A DNA stretch of 64,000 nucleotides from Amoebidium appalachense (lineage: Eukaryota > Ichthyosporea), in NCBI GenBank assembly GCA_963693365.1, contig CAVNZM010000016.1, positions 5,208,001 through 5,272,000 of the forward strand, in the 5' to 3' direction. Of the stretch, positions 1 to 13,135 are shown one piece after another (within the stretch, counting starts at the first letter, position 1; each line of letters starts with the position of its first letter). The translations under genes and the position numbers were made by a program. The notes under the pieces were generated by a model. That model was not told the origin of the DNA and did no database searches. It saw only the letters and a program-made list of their open reading frames with translations.

Positions 1-1043
1 TTCACCTGCGTAAACTTTCCTCAGAACCTCAGACTGCTCGAGCTGGTGTTGGCATCACGATTTACCAACGCACATGTTTTCTAACTCCCAACAGATCATG
101 AGCACGCGTCTTGGTCGGCTCTTCCACACCACTGCCATCTTCTTCCCCGTGGCTCATATTGTCATTCTGCCCGTTATTTTCTCGCTCAGCCAGCGGAATC
201 CCGAATATAAAGCAGCCCTCGGCCTGACGGTGGAGTCGATCACTGTGGCTGAGGAAACGGTGAAGTTAGTTATGTTCGTCTACGGTTTTACTCTGATCTC
301 TAAGGTACTACATCACACATCATTGGTGTTTCCCTGTTCATGTCGAATCCATGTCCAAAGTTATCAGTGCTGAATAATTACAATGGTGTACAGCTTGGTG
401 GTTCTTTGATTTTTTGCTGTAACTGTGTGTGCGTGTGCGTGAGTTTGTGTCTAGCGTCACAGGCTGTGTGTTTGTGCAAGCTCTTGTTTGCGTGATATGC
501 GCATCACACCAACCATATCGCATCAAACCATTCCGGTCTGAACCGACCCGGAAACCTGAGCAACTTAGTAACCCCCTCTCATATCAACCACAGATCCGCC
601 GATGCCGAAACGAGATGCTCAACGTGCAAGCGCGCTCAGTCGTCGACAAAATCCTCACCGTGAGCATCTGCTTCCTCGTGAGCCATCTGTTCACATCAAC
701 ATGTCATGTTCTCAGCTACCTCCTGAAATGGGGACACGCAGATCGCACGGTGACGCTCGTTTTCTTCAACATGTATTGCTGGGGCACGTTCCCGACGTTT
801 ACAATTTCGGCGATTTTCCCGCTCATGTCAGGCCAATTCGCGCAACATGGGAGATTGCTTAGTTCGGCGCCGAGTCAGGCAAACAGCGTCCAGTGGGGCT
901 CGAGTGGTGGAGGAGGAGGGCCTACGTGTGGGTCTACATCTGCTGCTCTTGGTCCCATCACGTCGCAATCGTTTGTGTTTACAAATGGGGGCGGGTTTGC
1001 GTCTACGGCGGCATTCAACGGCAATTCTAATGGAGGGTCGTAG
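1..1043 (+). CDS. 3' end of multi-pass membrane protein gene (partial, starts before the window)
   Basis: Three exons are visible: 1-45 (continuing from before the window), 95-304 and 594-1043, all joined in phase 0. The first intron (46-94) is only 49 nt, with a TCTAAC branch-like motif before AACAG; the second runs 305-593 (GTACTA...CACAG). The encoded segment has at least three or four hydrophobic helices: around FFPVAHIVILPVIF, LVMFVYGFTLI, ILTVSICFLVSHLF and LVFFNMYCWGTF. A low-complexity Ser/Gly/Asn tail of about 60 residues ends at TAG 1041-1043. The pattern of helices with short charged loops resembles a serpentine receptor or similar integral membrane protein, but I do not recognise the family. 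An alternative first join, with the donor at 76, would leave a 19-nt intron and seems less likely. Confidence 0.6.
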
Positions 1044-1456
1044 GTGGAGATTTTAAGTAGGTGATAATGGGTACGTTTGTCGGTTTTCTGGAAGAATGTT
1101 TTTTGTGATGGCTAATTAGTCGCTAACACTCTGTTCATATTTATATATATATATTTATATATATACAGACACACACATGCACACACACACACATACTCAA
1201 TGATATATATGTACGGCAATTTTTTGCACGCTTTACTCTTTGCTTTTTGTGCGTGATGTGTGTGAAATGATTGCATATTGAGTCTCTTAGGCTCTCCCGA
1301 CACCTTTTTTCTTTTGCTTGTTCTCTCCCTTTTTCAATCTTCTCTCCCTTTTTCTCCGTCTTTCTCGTTACGTCTCTCTCCTTTTTTCTTAACCCTTGGT
1401 ACTAAATGATATATGTGGAGTTGACCTCTGTGTATTTTTTTTTTTCAAGTGGGGGG

Positions 1457-1504
<48 letters not shown>

Positions 1505-1509
1505 TGATT
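1044..1509. other. intergenic: AT/CA repeats, CT-rich stretch and poly-G
   Basis: No gene is seen here. The stretch holds a TATA-rich microsatellite (about 1138-1165), a short CA/AC array, a pyrimidine-rich segment (about 1300-1390) and a poly-G tract (about 1471-1503). The poly-G ends just before the retrotransposon sequence begins. Confidence 0.6.
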
Positions 1510-3240
1510 GTGTCACGAAACCTTATCCAATGTATTTCGATTAAGCAACATTCAGGGCGGGTTTCGGCATGCTCATTCGTGCTACACTCATGCTCTTCCT
1601 TTACACGACACTATCCGTTCGGGATGTCGCGAGGTTTGCTTCATCGACCTTAAGAATGCCTACGACACGGTTCCGACGAATTTGCTTTGGCATAAGTTGG
1701 CGACTCGAGGGCTCCCACTTCCCTTTGATCGACTACTTCAGGCGTTATTTGACCGCACCCATGAGGCTGCCGTTGTGAATGGGGTACTGAGTAACGGATT
1801 CAGTCGTACACGAGGCCTTTTACAGGGCTCACTTTTGAGTCCCCTCCTTTTTGATGTCTTTATTGACGACTTAGCGGTAGAAATTCAACAATTTCCCGTT
1901 GCAGGCGACTCTTGTGTTTCCGGCCTTTTTTCGCTGATGATATTGTTTTAGTCACTCATGATCCTTCTATTATGACTACCATGATTTCTCGAGTAGATGA
2001 TTGGTGTTTCCGAAATTTCATGAAAATTGGGATAGATAAATGCGGCACCTTTTCTCCCCATGCACACTACACTTTGAACAATCAACCTCTCCCAGATGTG
2101 TCCTCCTATGACTATTTAGGTATTCCTTTCACCTCTAAGGGTATTTGCTTTGAGTGCCTTTTGACTTCGTGCATTTCCCGTGCGCGTGGTCGTTTACACA
2201 TCTATCAAGGCATTTTCGCAAGTATTTCTTATGTCCATCCTGCTAATCTGCTCACTCTTTATAAAGTTTTTCTTCGTCCATGTTTCGAATATGGCCTCCC
2301 GTTACTCTTGTGTGCCCCTCCACGGCAACAGCGCGCGGTGCTTCGGGAATTCGATTCCTTTCAGCGTGAATTCATCCAGTTCATCTCTCGGACCTGGCGT
2401 AGGCATCCTCTGGCGGCTCCTTTGCTGAGTGTTTTTGGTCTCCTTCCGGCGAGTCAGCGTATGAATGAGTTAGGCCTTCGCTTTTGTTTTCATTTGGTTA
2501 GGCCTCCTTCTTATCATCCTTTGTTGCGATTCTTTCCTTCTTTAGACCCTGTTCCCATTTCTAATGTTCGTGCGAAATGTCCTGTACCCAATCTATCTCC
2601 CATTCAGAGATATCCTTTTGAATATTTGTCTCCTTTATTTTTCTCTTCCCCTATTTATCAGCAGTATGTTACTTTTTTTTATACTCAATATCCTTTGCTT
2701 CATCGTTGTGATAAAGAGTGTCATGGTAGGCCTCTTGAGCCTGTCGCTTCTTTTATATTAGAGACTCGTCTATTTTCTCTACAATCGTTATGTAAATTAG
2801 CTACTTATATTTATCCTTCCTCTCGTAAACCTACCACACTTGCCGATTTTTGCCATTCTAACCCCTTCGTGTGATAATGCTTGGAAATGTTTATTTTGGC
2901 GTTGTAACCTTAGTTTCCATAATTGTTTGTGTCACTTTTGTGCAGACCCTTTTTCTCGCAAACATCTAGATAAATGGATTTATTTATCTCAGATTCTTCC
3001 GTTAGAAATCCGAAGACTAGCTTATTTAGATAATCCTGATATTACTTCTATTGACTATCTGTTAAACCACCGTATGTTTAACGAGTTTTCTAGGGTGTTT
3101 GATTATTTGAGTCGTTATCTCCTCCGTATCCGTGAGTAGGGTTTTTGTATTTTCTTCTCTGAGATATCTGTGATATCTCCGGCTTGCTTCTCTTTCATGA
3201 GCATATCAATAAAGTCATTATATATAAAAAAAAGAAATCT
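1510..3240 (+). mobile_element. decayed non-LTR retrotransposon, 5'-truncated, reverse transcriptase plus C-terminal domain
   Basis: Reverse transcriptase motifs appear in order: QGGFR with SC and LHDTI (about 1552-1615), the first catalytic block FIDLKNAYDTVP, the block RGLLQGSLLSPLLFDVFIDDL, and FADD in place of the usual YADD. Thumb-like sequence follows (YLGI; RPCFEYGLPLL). The frame is broken at least twice: near 1905-1935, just before FADD, and near 2860-2880. The C-terminal region has a CHFC...H motif and ends at TAG 3137-3139. The 3' UTR holds a perfect hairpin (3161-3179) and ends with AATAAAGTCATTATA followed by an A-rich tail. Target-primed retrotransposition often truncates the 5' end, as here. 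This copy is almost certainly inactive. A second 3' fragment lies at 14551-14850. Confidence 0.85.
1535..3139 (+). pseudogene. reverse transcriptase pseudogene of the non-LTR element
   Basis: This is the coding part of the element above, read in pieces: about 1535-1935 in one frame, 1925-2874 in a second and about 2865-3139 in a third. The two Asp-containing catalytic blocks (the DLKNAYD and FADD regions) survive but lie in different frames, so no full enzyme can be made. No endonuclease domain is visible, because the sequence 5' of 1535 is lost or replaced by poly-G. Confidence 0.75.
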
Positions 3241-3808
3241 CTCTCCCAAAAGAATTTGGATGTTGTCACCAGTCGGCTGTTGTTCGACTGCATCTTATCA
3301 AACATGTAGATACGAAGAAGAAATTTGTTCATTTTTAATCGGATTATGAAAACGATGTTGCTCTATTCAGCTAGTATTCAACGGTTTTGTCATGTGCTGC
3401 TTTTTTAAATATTGGAAATAAGCATAACCCTTCAGTATTGTTACCCTCAGACTTGTAGGCGAGGGATTCAGCAGAATCTTCGACTACAAAATGTATGCCG
3501 CATGGAATTATATCTCCAGCCACATTAACCGAATTTAAATGTAAATTTTAACATACGGTTAAAATTTAATATCATCAAACATAACAGCTCACTGTCCGCC
3601 TCGACTTGTTCACGTGCATGCCACATATCCTTGTGTGCCCAGTCCGGTCTGTAGGAAACCAATGCTCGATTTCTTGCTATCCCCCTGCCCCCCCATGAAT
3701 AACTACCACATTTTGCGATGCCCCCCTCCCCCCTCCCCCCCCCCCCCTCCCCCCTTCTCTCCCCACTGGCCGTCCCGGAATTGGGTGTTTCCTTCGTATT
3801 AATTATAA

Positions 3809-3846
<38 letters not shown>

Positions 3847-4472
3847 GGGCCACCTGTTTTTGTGCCTCAAGGCTATGGGCCCCCGCCCGCCACCACCACC
3901 GCCACCAACCCACTCATCCTACGGCCTTTATGTCGGCTTCGTTTTACGCGTGTCGGTATGAAAAGTTTATGTATGGACCAATTATTTTCGCGTGATCGCA
4001 CGATTAGCCAAATATAGAAAGATGGGCGGGAAGTTTTTAAGCACCAAAAAGAAATTTTTTATAATACTAAAAAAAAAGTGGGCATATGCATAAAGTACCT
4101 GTAAGTTTGGAAGTTAGTGGCTGTTTAAATATACCGCAACTGCAGCTACGTGGAGTCTGATCCGACCCCCCCCCCCCCCCCCCCCCCTCCCCTCCCCCAC
4201 CCCCTCCAACCACCACCACCACCACCACCACCATCATTACAAACACATGTACACACACACACACACACACCCACCCCCCCCCCCCCCACACACACACACA
4301 GTCTGACACGAATTCGAATCAGGTTCCAAGACCAATGATAATTAAACATTGACAACGCACAAACAGTGACTCTCTCAGACTGATATCACAAAGCATGATC
4401 CGTGATTTTCCGAATAGAAAGCTGCATAAACTTCGGGCCTCAGACTGAGACGCGCCGCGCCGTCAGCAATGC

Positions 4473-4509
<37 letters not shown>

Positions 4510-6655
4510 GGCCGTTCCCTCCCTCTCTTTCACCTCCCCATCGGATTTCCCCCGGGCCCCCACCCCCTCCCCCTCCCTCCCCCCTCCGCCCCCCGGTCCC
4601 TCCCCCCTTTCTCCTCCCCGGGCCCCCTCCCCCCCTCGAGCTCCCCCTGAGTCACCCCCATCCCCACCCCCCCACCAGGGAACCTTCCACACGGTGTGTC
4701 TGTCTTCCTCTCTGGCCAAGCTCTGTCGTCTGCTGCTCCATATCCGTATGCTCACTCTTGTGTTTGCCGGAGAACATCATTCGAACCGGATTCTTTTTGT
4801 ATGACCGTCACCAGGAGTCTGCTAGAGAAATTAACTTGGTCAGGTTTTTTCTATAATAATTAGGCCTATCGCCAGTGTTAAACAAATTCGAATGCCTTAT
4901 CCAATCGGTCGATCATCATATGTGGCTCACATGAGGCCGGCAAAACTTTATTGATTACTTTTGAAATAGAACTCGAAAAACGGGCTTGGGGAACGAGTTG
5001 GATACTACTAAGCTAAATACTATAACTGTAGTTCATTGACTCTGAGTAGTGGTGATGGTGGTGGGTGGTCATGGTTTGTGTGTCACGTGGGAGAACGGCG
5101 GGGAGGGGGGGGGGATGGGGGGGGGGGGGGGGGGGGGGGGGAGAACGGTAGCAGTTAACACTGACAGAACGAGCATGTGTGTGTGTACGTATTTGTGAAT
5201 ACCCCCCTCCCCCCCCCCCCCCCCCCCCGTCCCCCGCCCCCTCTCCAACACACACACACTCACCACCCACCCACCCACCGGTCCCCCCCTTCTCCATCTT
5301 CCTCCCCCTCTGTGTATGTGTGCGCGCACACTTCCGCGTGTGTCTTTGAAGGGAAATGTTTTTTTTTGTTATTTTTTTGCCCCCGTGAAGTTCTGGCCAG
5401 AGTTTTTTTTTTTTGTATTAGGGTTGAAGGGGCGGGGGTGTTGGGGTGTTGGGGTGTTGGGGGGGAGGGATCGATAGCTAGGGAAGGCATGTCAATAATA
5501 CCATTTTGAGAGGTCATCCTCGCAAGTCATAACACCCAAACCCCTTTATATCTATATACTTATATTATATATATATGTATGATGGAAATTTCATTTTCAT
5601 TACCCGTGACAGTGTGAACAAGATAGACTGCCTTATATATCACATGGCATATATATCATGTATCACGTTATTGCATTTGATTGGAGCAACTTTAGATTTC
5701 CATATCTCTGAAAGTTTCGTGCACTAGGAATGAGCAATAGATTCATCACATGCCGCAAGCCAACATATATGCATTGCCAATTGCACGATGCATATAAAAT
5801 GCATCTAATAATTCATTTATCCATAACAACATGACCTATTAATAACAGTATCCCAACATTTATATCCATGTCATATAGGAACATACAGAAAATACATATA
5901 TCTATCTCTCGCTAGAGCCACCCATGCATAGATGGTTCTCCCCCCCCCCCCCCCCCCCCCCCAAAAAAAAACAAACAAAAACAAACCAAATACGGAATGA
6001 AATAAATAATCGATGAAAAAATGATTAGCCCCCCCCCCCCCCCCCCCCCCCCCGGGGCCCCCCAACACACACACACACACAATTGGTCAATCTCTAAGGT
6101 CATGCCTTGTATCAATATCGCTTAATTTAGTAGGGGGAAAAAAAAAAAAACGTCACCATCATAATCACGCCGAATTCATCCCGCAAGAGAATGAATGTGC
6201 GTCTACAGCCCAGAGGTTCTAATGACACACAAGGCAATACCTGCACGGACTGAGAGTTGCCGGCCTAACCATACGAACAGGGGTTAGATTTTTTTTTTTT
6301 TTTTTTTTTTTAAAAGGAATCAGGGAGGCGAAAAAAGAGAAACAGAAGAGGAATATGTGTGTATCGATCATGTTTAGAGCACAGAGAAGGTTATCGTTGA
6401 TAGTGTGGTGGTCCTAGCTTATGTCGGCACTTGGTTAGTCCGTGTGTGAGTGTGTTTGTGCGTGTGTGTGTGTGTACATGCGTGGACCCGTGCCCCACGC
6501 ATGAGTGCACGGGTGGTAGTGAGCGGTGTGTTCGTGCCAACAGCAAAACAAGTACACACATCATATTTTCCACATGCATAACAACAGAAAGGGGGAGCAA
6601 GAGAGAGAAAAAGAAGAGAAGGGACTTAGAACACACGCTGTTTTTCTTATTTTCC
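3241..6655. other. gene-free stretch between the retrotransposon and the DUF1336 gene
   Basis: I see no gene with support here. It holds C tracts (about 3720-3760, 3810-3842, 4165-4190, 4472-4507, 5941-5962, 6030-6053), G tracts (about 5117-5141), CA/GT arrays, an AT-rich block (5540-5880) and a T run (6291-6311). The long Pro- or Gly-rich open frames are translations of these tracts. The end of this stretch is downstream of the DUF1336 stop codon and may contain its 3' UTR. Confidence 0.6.
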
Positions 6656-6888
6656 TTATTTTTCAGCAGCAAGTGTCTTTGGAAGAGCGACCTTTCTAGC
6701 CCTTTTCAGGTCCGGTTTAGTCATACGGAATATGCCCCATATGCGCTCAGGGAGTTCCTCGGGTGTTCTCCCTTCAATCTCCATCGCCATGTCAAATGTC
6801 AGTGTGCTGGCATAGCTGATGGACATATCGGCTAGTTTGTTGGCAAGCTGGGGATAGGGGGGGAGAAAAGGTGAGTGCGTTGGGAGGT

Positions 6889-6920
<32 letters not shown>

Positions 6921-6983
6921 GTGTGTGCGAGGCGAGTGTGTGTGTGTGTGTGTGTGTATGTGTGTGTTTTCGTGTGTGTGTTT

Positions 6984-7058
<75 letters not shown>

Positions 7059-8949
7059 GAGTGCGTGTGTGTAAGTGGGTTTGTGTGCATGTGTGTGCGT
7101 GTGTGTGCCGTGTTTGTGTGTGTGTGTTCCGTGTGTGTGCCTCTGCAGGTGAAGATATTGGGGAGGAGGGGGTAAGAAAAAACAACACTAGAACTTATTA
7201 TACTTACGGAAGAAGGGAAGAAGGGAGGGGGAAGGTGAATGAGAGAGGGAGGCATAAGGGGTTGGGTGGGAGGGGCGGAAGGGGAGGGAGGGAGGGGGGG
7301 AGGACGGGTAGAATGCGTTGCAGAGTTCGACTGAAGCGCACATTCAATACGGACAACACAATGTTATTAGGGTTGTCCGCACACAAAGTATACATCACTG
7401 GCAGATCCCATCTCTTGAGGGGGGGGTTTTTGAATGCGAAACACGGTACGAAGTACGCATACACGAAGGACACATGCAAAGGCAAACATTCAAGTATGCA
7501 ACATCAGCCATACGCACAGTATGCGTCATAAGCAGAGCCCATCCTCAGGGAGGGCCCAAGTCATCAATTGCGTCTGAGTTTCGACCCCTTAGCCCGCGTA
7601 TATACGACTCTCCAACTCAGACAGCAGCATCAACTGAACTTGGGAGGGTCAACCCGTCTTGATCAAAGACGAGCAGGGTTGCTTATGCAAGCAAGGTGAG
7701 CAAAACGGTGAAGATGTGTGTGCAAACTAATGCAGTGCAGCGAAAAATGTGTATGTGCTTACATATGCACGACACAGAGCAACCATGCCCGGTTGCATGG
7801 AACTAAAGCGGTCTCCACACAGTGGTCTGTCCTGAAAGGACACCTCTGAAAGAAGACTGGGGGGGTTTGAACGCGGAACACGGTACGAAGTATGCATACA
7901 CGAAGGACACATGCAAAGGCAAACATTCAAGTATGCAACATCAGCCATACGCACAGTATGCGTCATAAGCAGAGCCCATCCTCAGGGAAGGCCCAAGTCA
8001 TCAATTGCGTCTGAGTTTCGACCCCTTAGCCCGCGTATATACGACTCTCCAACTCAGACAGCAGCATCAACTGAACTTGGGAGGGTCAACCCGTCTTGAT
8101 CAAAGACAAACAGGGTTGCTTATGCAAGCAAGGTGAGCACAACGGTGAAGATGTGTGTGCAAACTAATGCAGTGCAGCGAAAAATGCGTATGTGCTTACA
8201 GATGCACGACACAGAGCAACCATGCCCGGTTGCATGGAAGTAAAGCGGTCTCCACACAGTGGTCTGTCCTGAAAGGACACCTCTGAAAGAAGATTGGGGG
8301 GGTTTGAATGCGGAACACCGTACGAAGTACGCATACACGAAGGACACATGCAAAGGCAAACATTCAAGTATGCAACATCAGCCATACGCACAGTATGTGT
8401 CATAAGCAGAGCCCAATTTCATTGAGGGTGGGGGGAGGGTGGGGGGAGGAAAGGGGGTTACTTTTTGACAGGCCGCGGAAGACCGAAAACGTAGTGTTAC
8501 ACATGATCTCCATGGAGTGGGGGGTTCAGAACATGCTACAGAATAGGACATAAGCATTCATTACGGACAACACAGTGCAGGACTTTTCTTCTGTTCCTTT
8601 TTTCTGTTCTTTCTTTTTTCTTATTTTCTCTTCTTTCCTATTTTTCATTTTTCTTTTCCTTTCCTCTCTCTCTCTCTTTTTTTTTTGTCCCCGGGGGGGT
8701 GGGGGGGGGGGGGGGCAGGATCACACACCGTGGATGACGTGGTGTCACACATGATCTCCATGTACTTGTCGGTTATGTTGTAGCGGTGGGTCAGTTTGGT
8801 GGCAAAGAGGATGGGCTTGGACGAGCCACATGCTGCCTTAAGAAGCCAGTGTGCATCCACTACACGGGGTATGACCTGTGCGTGTGTGTGTTTTGGGGCG
8901 GGCGGGGGGGGAGGGGGGGGGGGGGGGGGGAGTGGAGGGCCGTATGGGT

Positions 8950-9013
<64 letters not shown>

Positions 9014-9158
9014 TTGGGGGGGGGGGGGGGAGGGGGGGGGGGGGGGGGGGAGGGGAGGAGGGGGGGGGGGGGGGGGGGGGATGTTGTGTGTTGGTATATG
9101 TATGTGTGTCGGGAGAGGTGGTGTTGTGTGGGCGTGTGTGTGGGTATGCATGTGTGCA

Positions 9159-9252
<94 letters not shown>

Positions 9253-9553
9253 TGTGCGTGCTCTGTGGGATAGCGAGGGAGGGGAAAGGGGGAGGGGGGG
9301 GAGGGGGGGGGGGGGGGGGATTTTAGCTTAAAAGCAATATGTAAGAATGATTCCATTGTTCAGAACAACCCAATAAGAAATGTGCTATATGCACTCGACA
9401 CCAAAACAGCTTATCCAACGACAAAGATATGTAGCACCAATCCCCCCCCCCCCCTTCCCCTCTAGTCAAAAACAACAACAAGAAAAAAGCAACAACACCA
9501 TCACCACCACTAAAGCCTTCAGAACAACTAAAGACGAGAAATGTGTTATAATT

Positions 9554-9596
<43 letters not shown>

Positions 9597-9694
9597 CAAA
9601 AAAAAGACTTCACAACCACCCGGCACAGTCAAAAAGAAAAAAGGGGGTAAGGAACTACCAGCCTCGAAAAACGGCAATTTCAAGGAGACCACCC

Positions 9695-9731
<37 letters not shown>

Positions 9732-10540
9732 TGTGCTGTTGTTTATTGACATACATTTCGATGCTGTAGTCACACGCCGGCACTAACAAAACAGCATACA
9801 CGTGCTTCCATTCAACAAGGTACACATGCAGGTAACGAAGATAGTATCCAACTTCCCTTTCCGAAAAAAAAAAAACAATCCCAAAAATCAAACATACTTT
9901 AAAATGTTGGTTGCGAAAGTCATCGTCTCCTTCCAGAAATTTCTTCCACGACCTTTGGAACCCTGGAGACGTTTCCTTGAGCCGGTCATTGTCAAGGGCC
10001 CACGTGCACGCCATGTTGTACGTCAGAGACTGAAGAACCCCGAAATTTCATGGTTAGTATTGGGATGAAAGATATGAAGGGGGGGCTATATATGTGTTAC
10101 AGTGCTCTGGAGTTAAAATATGGCACGACCCCGAAATTTCATTGTCGGTATTGGGGTGATCGAACAAAGGGGGGGGGGGGGGGGGGGGGGGGGGGGTAAA
10201 CATGGGTTACAGAGTAAGAATAAACGTGCACTACGGACAACACAAGGTAAATGATGGAAAGGAAGGGGGTTGGAATCCGTACAGCGAATAAAGCCCACAT
10301 TCATGACGGACAGCACAATGCAGGTTTTGTAAAAGCAGAGACACAAAGCGTAATCCCCTACAAAGAGTACGTGTCAGAAGCAGAGCCAATCCTCAAGGGG
10401 CGACCAACATCCACAGTACTACAAAGAGTACGTGTCAGAGGCAGAGCCAATCCTCAGGGGGGGACCAACATCCACAGTATAAGACTTCAGGCCCATTCAC
10501 ACCAAGGAAGGGGGGGGGGGGGGGGGAAGAGGGTGTGTGT

Positions 10541-10587
<47 letters not shown>

Positions 10588-10728
10588 GGGGGGATGGGGG
10601 AGAATAAATTGAGGTCACAAGAATAGCCATTACATCGAAGCCAAAAGCCCGGCTAGAACGAAAGTATGTAAGTTTGTGAAACCAAGTTCCCTGATAGTAG
10701 AGCCCTCAAACCCCACCCCAACACCACC

Positions 10729-10775
<47 letters not shown>

Positions 10776-11711
10776 CACCACCACCACGACGACCACTACA
10801 CACAAGCCCCTGCCCCCCCCCCCCCCCCCCCCCCGGCCCCAAATGGCGGAAGGAAAAGAAAAGGAACAAGGGGGGGGGGGGGGGGGGGGGGGGGGCACCG
10901 TGCTGAGAAAGGGGGGAAGGGAGGGAGGGAGGGAAGGAGGGAGGGGGTGGGCATAAAGGAGAGCCGGGGGAGGGGAGGGGTACAGTGGGGTGGGTGGGGG
11001 TCACTAAAGAGAGAGAGAAGAGCAGGAGAAGAGAGATCAGAAAGAAGGAGAGAGGAACGGGGGGGAGGGGTATTAGAGACAGAGAGAGAAGAGGAAGAGA
11101 TAGAGAGGGGAGAAGGAGAGGAGAAAGAGGACACACGACACACACACACACGCACTCACACACCCACACACATACACGCACGCACGCGCGCGCGCACACA
11201 CACACACCTCCACCCACCCACACACAAAAACACCCACCCACCCACCCACCCACCCACGCACACACACACACACGCACACGCACACACCTACACACCCACC
11301 TGGAAGTGTACGACCACCATAAACCTGGTCTCCCCCTGTGACAGTGCCCACTGCACGTAGCTCTGCTGTGTCGAAGAGAAGTTGTCGAACCTCCCTGTGT
11401 CCCCACCCAACATTTAAGTACTACAAAAAAAAAAAAAAAAAAAGGGGGGGGGGGGGGGGGGGGCCCATCTCCCCCCTTCTGTCTCCACCCCGCCCCTACC
11501 AACTCTGTATCCCCCCACCCACACAGTCGAGCAAGAGAGGAACACCTGGAAAGCCAGGAAGGTGCCATGAAGGAACATGCACCGAAGGGGGGGGGGGGCA
11601 TGGCAGTACAAACCACAAGTTCACACGGTCCAGAGGCTACGTAAGATGGCGGATGGGTGGATGGGTGGGTGGGTGGGTGGGTGGGGGTTTAGAATGCTTA
11701 ACAGGGTACGA

Positions 11712-11766
<55 letters not shown>

Positions 11767-13075
11767 GGGGGGGGGGGGGGGGGGGATGAGATCTAGGGGG
11801 GGAGGATGGTCTATCCTAGAATGCCATGATACACACAAGAAGCACATCTACACATAACACAAGGATTTTGTTTTGTGGGGGGGGGGGGGGGGGGGGGGGT
11901 TTCACCTGGGATCGTTGTGCGGAAAATGTCCACGTCCACAAGCTCACCCACTGCCGGCTCACTGCTCACCTTCAGCCCGTCTGGGTGGGGCAAAAAAAAG
12001 GGAATGTAAGTCGAAAAAACAAAAGAAAAACAACAAACGAACTAAAACAAATAAAGAAAAACAATCCCCTAACCAGAGCAATGCAGCTCCCCCTCTCCCC
12101 CCTCCCCTTCCCCTGGGCGACAAAAAAGAAGATTGGCGAGGAGGAGGAAGGTTGAGATGTAGAGAGGAAAAAAAAAACACAGTGGCTAACACGATGGTCT
12201 TTTAAGCAAAATCTGCTACATAACGCAGAGATTAGGACAAGTAACACAGAAGGACACACCAGCATGAGACATGGAAAGACCTTACGTGCGCAAAGGGGGG
12301 GGGGGGGGGGGGGGGGGGGGGGGAGTGGGGGCTTTGTGTGTGTTAGGAAGTGTTTGTGTGTGTGTGTGCAGACCTCTCTGCTCGTGTGTGTGCGAGAAGA
12401 AACGGGAAGAAAGGGGGGGGGGAGGGGGGGGGGGGGGGGAAGGGGGGGGGGCACGAGGGTGGGGGGGGGGCGGGGGTTTGAATGCGTCAAAAAGTACGAA
12501 GTACACAAGAACAAACGGATAACACGATGCAGAATGCAAGCCATACATAAAGAGTATGCATAATAAGCAGAGCCCATCCTCAGGGGGGGCCCACGTCATC
12601 CACAGTACCCGAGTTTCGACCTATTCCCCTCGTTAACGAAACCCAACTCAGATACTGTTTCACTTGAACATGAGTAGGTCACCCGTCTTGATCAGAGACG
12701 AGGAGGGTTGCTTATGCAGGGGGGGGGGGGGGGGGGGGGGGGGAGGGGGAGGAGTAAGGGGCTCGGGAGAGGGGCTGGAAAGTGCGTGAAGTGGAAGCAC
12801 GGAGATATTCAAACGCAGCAAACGCAGACAACAACTGTATGGAGTGGAACAACACAAATAGCACCAAAAATATTATTTGTCTATCATGTGAATCTGTAAT
12901 AGGTTGCATGCCTCAAGATCTCTTATTACAAAAGGGCGAAGATAAGAAAGGAATAAACACTAACAGATAGAAAGAACCATCGAGCGTGTTAGAAATGCCG
13001 TGTAAGGTAGTCCAGAGTCATACCATAAAAGTTCGATTGTGAGATCTGTAGCTTCTCGTGCAGGTATTGTGTGTG

Positions 13076-13135
<60 letters not shown>

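Noticed and set aside
6871-7255. Long open frames of Cys-Val, His-Thr, Gly or Pro repeats (here and at many other sites)
   Set aside because: They are translations of (GT)n/(CA)n arrays and G or C tracts and are open in several frames on both strands.
7645-7710. Resemblance of the repeat segment around GAGCAGGGTTGC to 5S rRNA internal sequence
   Set aside because: Only a few short words match; the overall 5S structure and length are not present.
7727-7966. Minus-strand frame starting MTHTVRMADVAYLNV, repeated at 8164-8403 and 45.2-45.4 kb
   Set aside because: The conservation is explained by recent duplication of the 437-bp repeat; the diverged copies do not keep the frame.
13018-13062. Exon-like segment with a GTATGA donor in the DUF1336 gene
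   Set aside because: Exon 2 joins in phase directly to 11980-11906, which supplies the expected family sequence (DGLKVSSEPAVGELVDVDIF).
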